This document shows positions 33,901 through 45,834 of a stretch of DNA of 64,000 nucleotides, piece after piece (position 1 is the first letter of the stretch; the number at the start of each line of letters is the position of its first letter). The notes below the pieces were generated by a model. That model did not search any database and was not told where the DNA came from. It saw only the letters and a list, made by a program, of their open reading frames with translations. The stretch is from Mercenaria mercenaria (Eukaryota; Mollusca; Bivalvia; Venerida; Veneridae). Location of the stretch: NCBI RefSeq assembly GCF_021730395.1, contig NC_069373.1:48202501-48266500 (forward strand), in the 5' to 3' direction. Position numbers and translations under genes: made by a program.

Positions 33901-34760
33901 TCGCCCTTCGTCAATCCGTCCGTCGTCCGTCCGTCGATAGAGACCACATTTTGCAACCGATTTTAACTAAATTTACACACAACTTGTATTGGCATAATAT
34001 CTCGGTTCCTTTCGAGAACTGGCTAGATCCCATCATGGGTTCCAGAGTTACGGCCCCTTAAAGGGCCAAATTTTACTGTTTTGGCTTTTGCAGCCATATA
34101 CAGACTTCATTTATGGTTGTATTTGATACAAACTTGCAAGATATCTTTAACAACAATAGGTCTTGGATACCTTGATGAATCTGTCAGATCCAGTCATACG
34201 TTCCGGAGTTATGGCCTCTAATTTACCCCTGAAAGAGCCAAATTTTGTTCATTTTTACCTTGTGAACACGATAAAGGTGAATTTTACATTTGATTTTAAC
34301 CACACTTAAACACAACTTAAGTCACAATAAGATCTCGGTTCCTTTCGAAAATCGGCTAGATTCCATCATGGGTTCTAGAGTTATTGCCCCTGAAAAGGGC
34401 CAACATTTTCTATTTTGGCCATTTCAGCCTTATAGAGGCTTCATTTATGCTTTGTTTTGATACAAACTAGCATAGAATGTGCCATATGAGGTCAAAACTA
34501 GATCACCAGGTCAAATCAAAGGAAAAACTTGTTTACACCCTAGAGGCCACATTTATGACTCTATCTTCATGGAACTTAGTCAGAAAGTTTAAGTTGATAG
34601 TTCCTGTGCCAAGTTCAAAACTGGGTCATATGGGGTCAAAAACTAGGTCACATGGTAAGATCAAAGGAAAGGCTTGTTAACACTCTTGGGGCCATATTTA
34701 TGACCCTATCTTCATGAATCTTGGTAAGAATGTTTATCTTGATGATTTCTAGGCATAGGG
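33901..34760 (-). mobile_element. Pearl-like DNA, reverse orientation, plus a repeat dimer
   Basis: GTCCGTCCGTCGTCCG (33918-33935) is the (ACGG)n tract read backwards. It is followed by AAGATCTCGGTTCCTTTCGA- and GGGTTCCAGAGTTACGGCCC-type units, the reverse of the repeat at 590-1126. From about 34480, two ~155 bp units of another core (AAACTAGGTCACATGGTAAG, GCCATATTTATGACCC) follow. The terminal hairpin is missing at the 33.9 kb end. Confidence 0.5.
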
Positions 34761-34984
34761 TTGAATTTTTAAATATTTCCGACGGCGGATGACAAAGAAT
34801 GTATGGCAATATCATATGTTCACACATATCAATTAATCTATTAAATCGTATCTTACCGTTAAAAGTATTTTTTACAAAAATGTTAAACGGTTAATTAGGT
34901 CACATCTTCTACAATGTTATTTTTTTCTAAAGGCAACACAACAAAAATTCTAACAGCTCCTGCCTTCCAAAACTGGTTTATTAC

Positions 34985-36715
34985 CCAGATTGTTTATAAA
35001 TGAAATGTTCATATACGGTATGGATCAGTTAATTAGTTATTTCCATGTGTTGTTCAATAGTTGTTTAAGCAAGGGTTATTTCCCTGAGCAGTGGAGTCAG
35101 GGCTTTGTTGTTCCAATTTTTAAGGCTGGGGCTATAAGTGACCCAGCCAACTATCGTGGCATTGCGTTATTAAGTACGCTGGGGAAACTGTTTAGCCGTA
35201 TTTTAAATAACAGACTTGATCGCTTGGCTGAAAACTATTTCAACTACGTTGAAGCCCAGGCTGGATTAAGGAAACACATGGGCACACCTGATAATAGTTT
35301 TGTTCTAAATGGTCTGATAAATCATTGTTTAAATAATAAGGATAATTTGTACTGTGCTTTTGTTGATTTTCAAAAGTCTTTCGACTTTGTTGTAAGGGAT
35401 GTCTTATGGTGTAAATTATTGCAATATGGTGTAACAGGAAATATATTAAATGTTATAAAATCCATGTATAATAATGTCAAGTAACGAATGAAAAGCAATG
35501 ATAATGTAAGTGATGCGTTTTCCTGCAGTTTAGGGGTACGACAGGGTGAAAGTCTATCGCCCATTCTCTTTAGTGTGTATTTGAATGATTGAGAACAAAC
35601 ATTTAATGATAAAGGTATAGAGGGTATTGATATTGGTATGATAAATATATCTTCGTTGTTATATGCCGATGATATCATTCTATTTTCAAAAAGCGCAACT
35701 GAATTACAGGATTCGTTAAATATCCTAGCAGAATATTGTCAAAGGTGGAAATCAGTAGTGAACACAAAGAAAACAACAAAAATTTTCGTGTTTAGAAAAT
35801 CGGTCAGATTGCCACAGAACTTATGTTTTATGTATAACGATAAAAAATTAGAGATTGTATCAAGCTTCAAATATCTGGGTGTGTTATTTACCTCAGGTGG
35901 CTCATACTACGAATATGACAAACTGTTAGCTGGACAAGCTATAAAGGCGATATTCAAAATGAATAAGTATATATACAAGTTTACAGATTTGTCGCCTAGA
36001 CACACATTAGATCTGTTTGACAAATTAAATATGCCAATTTTAACGTATTCTTCAGAGGTGTGGGGTTTCTATAAAGCCTCACAGGTAGAAAGAACTTATC
36101 TTATTTTTTGTAAAAGACTGTTTGGTGTTAAAACAGCAACACAAAATGACTTTGTATATGGCGAACTTGGAAGACAAAGCATAGTTTCATACAGGATTTT
36201 CAATATTATTAAACATTGGTTAAAAATATGTACATGCACAGAATCCAAATATATTAAGCAAACATACTCAATGTTAAATAATGACACTGTTAATGACCCA
36301 AACATAACAAACTGGTTGACAAATATTAAGCGAATACTTGTAAAGCAAAGTTTTGAACATGTATGGCTAAATCAAGGTGTCGAAAACAAAGAATATTTTA
36401 TTTTCATTCTAAGGCAAAGAATAAGAGACCTATGGCTGACTGATTTTAATAACAGATTGGAAGAATCGACAAGTCTGTATTCTTTAGAACAATAGTTAGC
36501 TTCAGTTTTAGTAAATACTTAAATGTTATGACTATCAGTAAATATAGAATAGCTTTATCACGTTTACGAATGTCATCTCATAGATTAGCTGTTGAATCAG
36601 ATAGATGGAGAAAGCCGGTTTGTGTCCCTTTTAATGAACGTATATGCCCATTTTGTAACATTCTTGAGGACGAGTACCATTCTGTACCTGAATGTAGCAT
36701 ATTCAAATAACTCTG
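34985..36715 (+). pseudogene. LINE reverse transcriptase fragment, second copy, decayed
   Basis: It is related to the LINE at 29765 but diverged. It shows F-P-E-Q-W-S-Q-G-F-V-V-P-I-F-K, N-Y-R-G-I-A-L-L-S, A-Q-A-G-L-R-K, Y-C-A-F-V-D-F-Q-K-S-F-D, G-V-R-Q-G-E-S-L-S-P, the catalytic L-L-Y-A-D-D-I-I-L-F and, at the end, C-P-F-C-N...D-E-Y-H-S-V-P-E-C. Breaks include in-frame stops near 35482 and 35589 and a frame change near 36495. It is truncated at the 5' side and no poly(A) tail is visible. Confidence 0.8.
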
Positions 36716-37477
36716 TGTTTATTATATCAAGAAATACTATTGGAACCATCCTAGTAATTTTAAATTTATTGCTTTAATGACAAAAAATGCCAAGAGCTGC
36801 ACAGTGCACTATAGATTTAAGCATATGTTATAGATCTCATTATAAACTAGGCATTTTTACTATCACGATTGTTTCCTGATATAGAATGTTTTGGCAATTT
36901 AAAGTCAGTTAGTTTTGTAATGGATTAGTTGTTTTTGAGTATGATTACGTTGCTGAAAAGTCTTAAGCTGTTTTTAAATATTTTTGCTTTAGTACTTATC
37001 ACCAAGCTGTGCTCTACATTTTCGTTTCGGTAGGACACGCGCGTTCTATTGATGGTACAATTACATAAGATTTTGACTGATTGGGGTGTATGTTCTTTCT
37101 GTTAAAGAGCAAGTCCCTTTATGGTTATGTTAAAAATATTTGGGAGTTTTCACCAGCGTAAAGTCATTACAATAGTAGAGAAAGCCGAAGTTTTAAGACA
37201 TTTCTGACATCGTGTAATCTGATAATTTTTCGAAAGGATGGAACATACAAGTTTTTCAAAACCAGTTCATAATCTGTATAAATGAGCTTCTGTGTTTTGT
37301 GAGTCAGTCAAAATACAATTCATTTTGCATTTCATGGCTGATGTTAATCAACTATAATCAAAGCATGATGACCAGAGAAAATTGCAGGATTCCAGTCTGC
37401 ACTGTAAATAGCTTTATTAATATAAAAGTTATGTCAATTACAGCGAGGATGTAAAAGGTAGTCGGCAAGATAAAATC
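36716..37477. other. No gene seen
   Basis: This is AT-rich spacer in the loop of the large inverted duplication. No recognised repeat or exon is present. Confidence 0.3.
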
Positions 37478-37591
37478 GTTACACTGCTTGTTGGTGAGCT
37501 TCGCTCTCGCCTGATATGGATTTCCTCGACAGTGATATGGATTTCCTCGACAGCGTATATCCCGTATCCTGTCACCAACAAGCAGTGTAAC
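37478..37591. mobile_element. 114-bp MITE with 20-bp perfect inverted ends
   Basis: The left end GTTACACTGCTTGTTGGTGA is perfectly complementary to the right end (37572-37591). The interior contains GATATGGATTTCCTCGACAG twice in tandem. It sits at the start of the direct repeat described next. The target duplication is unclear. Confidence 0.7.
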
Positions 37592-37597
37592 TAATAA

Positions 37598-38534
37598 TAT
37601 TTGAAAAGGAATCAAGAAAAAATATCTGTCACAGAGTAGGTGATGAAAACAGTACTAAAGGTACCTTTATTTCATTTTTTACAACATGCATGCATATAAT
37701 TATATTAACAATATTTTAATTATCAAAAGATTTGTCAAGGTAGTTCTGCACGTTTGATGAATTGGAAGTATTGGCATAAAATCATTTACTCGGATAACCT
37801 AAAATGACACCTGGACTCGGCATACGGTATTGAAAATAATTTTATGAAATTAATAGCGGTCCGTGAATAAATCTATTTAAACGGCAATGATACTACATTT
37901 TAAAGATAAAATATGATATTAAAACGTTTGATAGATTAAATAAGTCCAAATAATGTTTCGAAATCGGCTTGAAATGTGCAGATCTCTTTTTGATCATGGG
38001 CAAATATCTCAAAGACAAACACAAAAACGTATACATTTCTTTTCACCATGTTATAGACAATATACTTATTTACGACTGCGAGAAGTTTCATTCAAATATA
38101 CATTATACAAAAATTAATTTTTGCGAAAATGTTATAAAAATTGTGATTTTCTCACAGGCTTCCATAATGAAAACTTGTGTGAGGTTTAATTTTTTCGCAT
38201 CAGTCTAGCAAAAAATCAAGCACACGACCCTGTGTTATTTTATTTGTCGAATTTTCTAAGTATATTCTTAAATGATGAGAAAAAAAAACAGGGCTTAATC
38301 AAATTCTACATTGTAGAAAAAATAGATGTGAACGTGCATAATTACCTTAAATGAGGATCAAGTCTTTCCCTTTGCTTCAGCAGCAATTAAAATTTAATGA
38401 TAAAAATTCTAAGATAAACAGCATTTTGTATTTCTCTTCCCCATGTACATCAAATAGAAAACACCATTTTTAATATATCAAATTGCATGCTATCATTGTA
38501 TATTTATATATACATTTTGACTAGAAAGTCTTGA
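37598..38534 (+). repeat. ~0.94 kb direct repeat, copy A
   Basis: It is matched in the same orientation by 45835-46860. Shared phrases include TTTTACAACATGCATGCATA, AGGTAGTTCTGCACGTTTG, AATAATTTTATGAAATTAAT, CATAATGAAAACTTGTGTGA and TTGCTTCAGCAGCAATTAAA. There is no coding capacity in common; the open frame at 37969-38208 is not kept in copy B. The nature of the repeat is unknown. Confidence 0.8.
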
Positions 38535-39332
38535 CGATATAACCATATGAATATCATATAGAGAAATGGGCATGTAAGAATGAAAGATGGATTTTCAGTT
38601 GTTAAAATGTTGATATCAGTTTTTCTGATAGGCAAGTGCCACAAAGCAATATGCATGTTTTGCCCCGATATTGTTCCATAGTCACCTTTTCGTGCAATAT
38701 AGAGAAGAATTGTATAAATCTATTAGAACTACAGATAGTTATTGTGATAATCTATTTGTTGAGGAGAAATTACGCAGAAAAAGCCTGCTTTAACATTTTA
38801 AGACAGAGAAGAATTTTAGTTCGTTAACTACTGTGAGTTGTTTTAAGTGTTAGTTTACACTCCCTTCGTAACAATGACAAAACGTGGCATCCACCTATGG
38901 TCGCCACTAAAAATTGGAATGGTTCTTGATTTTACACTCTTTTCCTGTTGCGAATTATACACAATTTGTCCGTCATGTGTTATTCAAATCTTCATGGAAT
39001 ACTTGCACAAACTGAGGAAACAGCCCTAATCGCCCCCAATAATTTAGGTGCGCTGGGAGGTCCTAAACACTGAAAGGTGAAAACAGTGTGGATGAAGCAC
39101 GGGGAGGGAATAGGAGTGTTTTCCTTTCCAAATGTTGAGAACATAATCATTTTTCAGAAGTGAGATAAATGGAGCTAAAACTTTCAAGATAAGTATTTTA
39201 ATTACATATAAGTCTTCGGACTGGGTCAACTGAAAACAGACTGCCGCAAAAAATGGGAACATTTATTTTAACGTAAAATGTAAAAAAAAAAAATTGTAAA
39301 CTGTTATCTGTAATATTTTGCAACTGAACATT

Positions 39333-39360
39333 TCACCCAGTGAATTCATTCTTCCAGTTC
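39333..39360 (-). CDS. Exon 3 of the right helical-repeat gene
   Basis: It follows TCTATTTCAG and completes a Trp codon. It encodes N-W-K-N-E-F-T-G and a TGA stop. Confidence 0.5.
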
Positions 39361-42300
39361 CTGAAATAGACAAGAAAAAGAAACAGTGTTAGATTTATAC
39401 GCATATTTTCAGTTCACGTCACAAAAAAAAATTCATTTGTAATTTGCATCAAACTAAATAAACTAAATGTCTATTACTTAACAGACATGTTGCATCGAAA
39501 CAACATTCTAATTAGTTCATCTTGAATACTAGTTCATGTTATATTTATCTTATACATGTACATGTATTATAAAAAACAAAACGAGACAAAATGGTTATGA
39601 TGTAATAAAAGAACTTTTAGATTGTATGCCATCTCTAATTATAAATGATACTTCAATTTAATTACCATGTATGCAGTTCACTGTCACAGTACACACTCAA
39701 GATGCCAAAAGCTGAACCAAAGTCTTCGTTATCTGCCACCTCCAGTTCAACCAAAGTACTAGGTATCTGTAACACGTCGTCAGTATCCGGTTTGTGTTGC
39801 TGTGAATGGGCATCAAATCTATGCAAGCTGTTGGAAACGCCATCTCTGTCACTGCATCTGCTTCTAGTATCAATTCGTATCTTCCATTCTTCGTCATCTT
39901 TACTTTTGCGATCGTCGTCTTCAATCTCGTCTCCGCCACTGTCATCACCTACGTCAACGATGCTTTCAGTTTTTGCCTTGGCACTTCTTTCAGCTTGAAT
40001 ATGTTCCTTTAGCTCCCTATGCGCCTTGGCGCTTCTCTTGGCTTGAATATCTTCCTTTAGCTCCCAATATGCCTCGTTTCTGGCCTTCTTACTTGACCAA
40101 ACAACTTCCCTCTCCATCCTGTAATGTGTGACACACCCGTGTTCACCGCAGGTACATACACTTGGGTTGAATTCCCTTGTAAGTACAATCATCTTAGGTA
40201 GTGTTGATAGTGTTGGTGGTGTTGGTGGATTAGGAGGTCCTGAAATAGAAGTGCAGTAAAATACATTATAGTTCATACAAGGATCAAATTATTTTGCTAC
40301 AGGCTAGTACTTAAACATAAGATTCCATCGATTACAGAACAGTGTGTTTAAGCCAATTTGTAGTCGTCACTGGCAACACATGGGCGACTGTACTAGAAGA
40401 CTGTTAGTAATGTTTAGTTGTAAGATATTTCTAAATTAGAATACACTGAAATTCCAGACGCTTCCCTGGTTCTTAATTCCTTAAACGCACCACAAAATAA
40501 CTGTTTTCTGATGTATTTCTATGATGGTAAGTTTACATTATTTTCATAAAAAATTGAGACATACAAGTATCTAGTTACAAACTGGCTGTGATATATATTA
40601 GACCAAGACAATGTGTTTAATATCTAAACATGTTATTAACAAATAGAGAAGAATACACAGTATTTGGTACATGTATATTGAGTTTAGACCACATTTTGTT
40701 TCTACTGTGTAGGATTTGTTTTTTATCAATGTTTTTAAAACTATACTGAAAAGAGATTGACTTTACAAATATGCACATTAAGTTGTGAACACTTATTTAT
40801 TTAGGGAGGGCCCAAATTGTCCGCCTGTCATTTTGTAATATAGCTGTATTATACCAGTATTTATCAGAATGATTATCACGAAGTTCATGTCAGAGGAAAA
40901 AGTAAGTCACTAGGTTATGGTGGGTCTTTAAGCTTGCTGTTTGTAATTCGCCAAAACACGGGACACTTATAAAATCTGTTTGAACGTTACTAATCTTAGT
41001 CGAAGGAGAGAGCATGTGAGCTCACAACCCTTGGATTTTTTAGTCTAATAGGCCGTTTACTCTGTAGAGTTATTGGTTGAATAACATGAAAGGTGTATGC
41101 TTGATTTTTGTATTGGATTTTGTTAATTCTCAGAAGTAAGTCCTCACAAGGCCACTTCGTTTTAGCTTATTCCAAAGTACATGTATTGACTCAACAAAAG
41201 TAAATATTTTAACCGTTAATGTAGATATTGCACATTGGTATGTTTTAAGTCCTATACATTGTTTTTGGTTCATGTGAATGATTTACTCTAATTCATATTA
41301 GATACAACTAGAGAATTTGCAAAGATACAACTCTATATACATATGCTAATAGATAATGACACCATGTCACTGAACGAAGATAATTGGTGTAAACTGAAAT
41401 GTTGTTTACACCAAAGTCAAAACAGAATCTCTGCCGGCTGTATATTTATTATGCAAGGAAATTTGCAATAAGTTCTCATGCTAGCTGTAATAACGACAGC
41501 ATGCTGGGAATATTCCACTTGAGCTAGTTCTAATAAATGTACTATTGTCACATATTATAGTTAGAAATGTGTAAACGCTTTATAACCAATGACACCACAT
41601 GCATCTTTTGAATGTTGTTGAATAATTTAGGAAAACGTGCTATTGTCTTAACAGATGAATTAGTTCGTTTTTTAAAAGACAGTCGCGAGAGCTTGAAATT
41701 CCATTTGTTACATCGTTTACGGAACTACACTGGATGACATATTTCAAGAAACCTAACTTGTATATATTTTCATTTTATTCTGAGATTCAAGCGCCTGTGG
41801 AACACATGGCTTGAAAGCAGGGTCTTGGGTTCGAGTATTACAGTTAGAGTGTGGATGTTTTCGTCTCAAATTACAACAAATGCGAGAAGTTACAGCCGAC
41901 AGTGCCCAGGTTTTGTAAAGTATGTGGTATTTTGTAGGAGCTTTATACGCTGTTGGAAGCTGACCAGTTGATATCCTTTTTCCCCCTGTAAGTACTAAAC
42001 GTTGTCATATATTTTTAACGATTAATTTGATTTCTGAAAGTCTAGCAGTTAAATCGGTTTTCTTCTGGGAATGGATTAGAACATCAAATGCATTGAGCTT
42101 GAAAGCAACAGTGTGGTCTTGGGTTTTTTTCAGAGCTCATATCATGTTAAGTGTGGTACTGTAATTTCGTCGATATCTAAAATTACCCAATAGCAAAGTC
42201 CACCATAATTTGCGGTGATCTGACTATCTAGATCATGCGCTTCTTCAGTTTGAATACATATTTACTTCCGGAAATAGCTAAGTCGAGTGACCATTTCTGT

Positions 42301-43304
42301 TTGTAAAAAATTAGTATGTAATTGCTGGCGAGATTGTAAATATCTCCTCTTTTCCTCGATTTCACTGTAATGTTAAATTCAAATTTAAGTGAGGAGGTTT
42401 GATGCTTCTGAGTAAGCAGAAACCCGGTTTTCTCAAATGGTAGAGCGCCAGACTTGCAAGCAGGGGTTCATGGGTTCAAATCCTACATTGGGTAGCTGTA
42501 TATTCCTCAAAATACACTATATCTCAAAGATCCACCTACATTTGCTTCGGATATTTATTCTAGAACATTAAGGTCATCCTTCCATCTGAAACATTGTATG
42601 CCGTAACCAAACAGTGAACATTTAAGTAAAATAGATCGCAAATCTTGAGATAGATCTAAATTCTTTTCTCATCGATTGGTAATTATGGCCTTTCATAATT
42701 TATGTTTATTTATAGACGCATGTTGCTGCATAGGGTCTCATGCAAGACTGTCCATATCAAAGTGTGGCATTATCCAGGAATAGAAACCTAAATTATTTAA
42801 TCATTATGCCTCACACTCAGTACTTTTCTAACTCCTACTTCACAAGGACCATCCGACACTGGAACTCCTATCAACCTATGTCAAATCTAGCCCAAGTCTC
42901 AGTATATTTAGAGAGGTTGGCGGTAATAGTAATCACATGCTTCTGTCCTATTTTAACTGTAGCATACTGTCTTTATATTATTTCTTAACATTGTAAATAT
43001 CTTTCTTTAACAATGTTTCTCTGACAGGCCGCAGTGATAGTCGGAATTCGACGGTTGGGTGAAAGATGTAGAAGTAGATATTCCCCTCTATATATGGAAT
43101 GAACAAAAATAATAAAGGGAGGTAAAAATACGTTGATTCAGAAACTTTTCTGAATGTCATAATTAAATATCTATAAGTTTAAGACACTCTTAGGGTGGTG
43201 GTTGGGGATCGAGGTGAATATAACACGCTTCATTCCGTGGAGGGGACTATTCCTGGATATTGTGTCGGATGTGTTTCCCCGTTAGATAAATCTGCAACAT
43301 CATA

Positions 43305-43337
<33 letters not shown>

Positions 43338-43517
43338 GTTGTTGTTATTGTTTTTGTTGCTGTTGTACCAAAAACGTTAGTTTTATACATAATGCTTTGC
43401 TTTATGTAAACATTTAAATTATTACTCTCTGTAATGAATATTGTAGAGCAGGTTTGGCTTATACCAACTGTCTCTTGGGTCTGTCATGTTCTGTTCTGCG
43501 TAAAAATTCCGAAACAT
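39333..43517 (-). CDS. Unrecognised three-exon gene, right (mirror) copy, possibly non-functional
   Basis: Mirror of the left gene: complement of 39333-39360, 39666-40239 and 43430-43517 (229 residues). All phases, the acceptors and the exon 2 donor (GTAATT) are kept. It has the Pro-rich part, C-T-C-G-E-H-G-C, only two 16-residue repeats, an acidic stretch with D-D-D-R-K-S-K-D-D-E-E, and the ending H-T-W-N-W-K-N-E-F-T-G. The exon 1 donor reads GAGAGT instead of GTGAGT, so normal removal of intron 1 should fail; reading on gives R-E then a stop. The long exon nonetheless remains fully open. It may be a recent pseudogene, or it may use another first exon. Confidence 0.5.
39666..40239 (-). CDS. 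Exon 2 of the right helical-repeat gene
   Basis: 574 open bases lie between TTCTATTTCAG and GTAATT. The two 48-bp repeat units lie at 39968-40063. The protein is close to the left copy apart from the repeat number and a three-residue insertion in the Pro-rich part. Confidence 0.6.
42422..42493 (+). other. tRNA-like sequence (Ala-UGC-like), probably a pseudogene
   Basis: The 72 bases have an acceptor stem ACCCGGT/ATTGGGT that pairs with two G-T wobbles. There is a D arm CTC-AAATGGTA-GAG, an anticodon loop CTTGCAA and a T loop TTCAAAT. The anticodon and T stems contain mismatches, and the left-arm homologue has a different anticodon loop. A working tRNA gene is unlikely. Confidence 0.4.
43303..43336. 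repeat. (ATT)n microsatellite
   Basis: About eleven ATT units occur. A shorter AAT/ATT run lies at the mirror position near 25370-25400. Confidence 0.85.
43430..43517 (-). CDS. Exon 1 of the right helical-repeat gene, donor lost
   Basis: The 88 bases encode M-F-R-N-F-Y-A-E-Q-N-M-T-D-P-R-D and so on. They are nearly identical to the left exon 1, but the following bases are GAGAGT, not GTGAGT. Confidence 0.5.
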
Positions 43518-44246
43518 TCTCTGTGCGTGTTTGACTGCTAGATTAGATCGTTGCTAGCGTTCTGTTTGAACGTCGACGTTACGACGTTGCTTTACTGTCG
43601 ACGTAAGGAAAATGACGTGAAGACGTCAAAAATGATATTTGAAGTAGTGGAAAACCTGGGCACATTAGTAGACGTAAAAACGCACATTTTAGCACTGAAA
43701 AATTATGAAACTGTAGAAGTTAGAAATATAAGGATAGTTTATAGCAGTGACAAAATCGAGAACATCTGTATAATACAACTCAAAACGTTCATTTTCATTG
43801 TGTGGGCAAACTTCATTCCTTTACAAATTAATTATGCGAATGTGCCGAAAACTGCAAGACATGGGTCACACTTATCGTAACCCTTTAAAAATAAACCAAT
43901 CTTTAATATTTACAGATGTATGCGAGATGCTTTGATTTTGAATTGAACAATAAACCAGTGTATGCGGAACGTTTTGTTTTTGAATTTAACATTTCACGCA
44001 CGCATCACACTCTTTTTTTCTCACAGCCATGCAGATTCACGTTTGAATGAATTTCAAAATTGCTATGACAGTCACTACATGACCGAATGTGGAGTTGTGA
44101 AACCATGTGACAATTTGTCCGATCAATAATCTAAACATGAAACTCTTTCTTATGTTTTCCTAAATACGCACGCCTGGTAAGCAAAATTAAATCCTCTTCT
44201 ATCACCCTGTGTCCTCAAGCAATGAACTAATCTTGGCAGAGTGTTT

Positions 44247-44468
44247 TATTATCTGTTTAACGTCACCCCGACACAATTTAAGTCATCGGGCGACTTTTAC
44301 AAGTTTTTGGTTCAAGAGGAAGACACCAAGTGCCCCTCCGTTCATTATTTTATGAAGGGCGGTTATACTTGGATAGAACCACCGGCCTACCGAAAGCCAG
44401 CTCCAGTACCGGTGAGGGGCAAGTGATCAGAAATCAGTGACCTTAATCATTCGGCCATGGAGGTCCCC
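44247..44468 (-). mobile_element. Decayed tRNA-derived SINE
   Basis: It is the same family as 32397-32671. On the plus strand it reads GTTTAACGTCACCCCGACAC, AGTGCCCCTCCGTTCATTAT and CCACCGGCCTACCGAAAGCC. It continues GAGGGGCAAGTGATCAGAAA and ends CGGCCATGGAGG. Part of the middle is deleted. Confidence 0.7.
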
Positions 44469-45834
44469 TGTAAAAGCGTTTGATCTAACCCTTTTGATGT
44501 CAATGTAAATAATAAAAAATTGAACAATTTTAAAAGGTAACAAATAGTAATCAGCATCATATGTCCAAACCTGCATATACATATATTCGTTACTGAAAAT
44601 TAATAAATTGCCCACAGCTGGCACTAATGCCTTTCCGTAGTGGTCTTTAAATACAACCAAACGAAAATTTCAAACAGCGTTGCTAAGTTGTACAATAAAA
44701 TAAGGGTTAAATCATGAATTGTGTGTATTTTGTTTTAAGTAATATGCGAAAACCCTAGGTAACTGATTATGAAAGTGGAATAGCGCAACATTGAAAGGAA
44801 TGTTATCTGTATTCTCTATTTTGACAGCTGCTTTGTCTTTTATATTAAATTGAAAGCGTTTTGAAACATTATATAAAAAATGGGTCAATATATTTAAAAA
44901 ATGCTTGAAAATTCTAGATATTACATTCGCTACGTTCAAGTATGTATCCGTAAGGAGCAGTTCTTGTGGTCCTGGTTATCGCGCTACCTGCCGGTAGTGC
45001 TAGACCAGATACCAGATACCACTATAGACATTGGTACCTACGGTTAACGGACGTCCAAAGCTTCAGTCGGTTATTCCACAAATACATGTGACTAGAAGCG
45101 AAATACGTGTGCTTTCCGATCATTTTTAGTTTGTAGGACATTAAATAAGTATGGGCTTTCTTTCACAGCATCCATTTTCACAACTGTTCAAATTTCGAAA
45201 TCATTTCAGAAAACTGTCTTACTATATATATATATATATATATCTCGTTTTGTAGACGAACATGGTTCTTCTAGTTCGCACAAATAAAAGTTGTATGGTG
45301 TGCTTGCTTTTCGTTTACTTGTGCATTGTAGTCGTGGTACTTTCTTACCCTTTGCCTTATCGTTGTAAATCAAGATCTAAGATTTTCTTTTGCCAAAGAA
45401 ACGAGTAAACTTTAACATCTCACTTATAGTCGCAATCGCGAGAGATGAAAAAGTGGTACAAATCAATCATCCTGCTTACTCACCAAACCAATGTCCTTCT
45501 GATTTTTTCCTCTTTTCTGTGGTGACAAAGATGATGGTTGGGTGCAAAATATTTATCGAATAAAGCACTTGGGAGTGGTACTTTTAAGTCACTCAAGACC
45601 ATATCAAGGCGAGACTTAGATTTTTCTGCCGTCGGTTGTCATTTTTTAGAATGACCCTCGCATATGGTTGCATTTTTACGAATAAAGATATTCTAAAAGT
45701 TTTTAAAGCTCCAGTAACAAATGTGGTCACGTTTTGCAATTTTTCAAAACTAATTTATACATCTTAAAATAATAATTGCAACTTAGTACCCTAGAAGTTC
45801 CATAGAAAAGTGTACACTATCAATGGTATTGTTT
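44469..45834. repeat. No gene seen; (TA)n at 45223-45243
   Basis: This is AT-rich intergenic DNA with a TA dinucleotide run. Nothing coding was recognised. Confidence 0.4.

Larger units (their letters stand above)
38843..43882. repeat. Right arm of the large inverted duplication
   Basis: This arm is the reverse complement of 24071-32762 without the left-arm insertions. It has about 125 bp of its own near 41.35-41.55 kb. It is bracketed by the direct repeats at 37.6-38.5 and 45.8-46.9 kb. Confidence 0.85.

Noticed and set aside
43551-43880. 109-codon plus-strand frame
   Set aside because: It runs antisense through the promoter side of the right gene and is not kept in the mirror arm.
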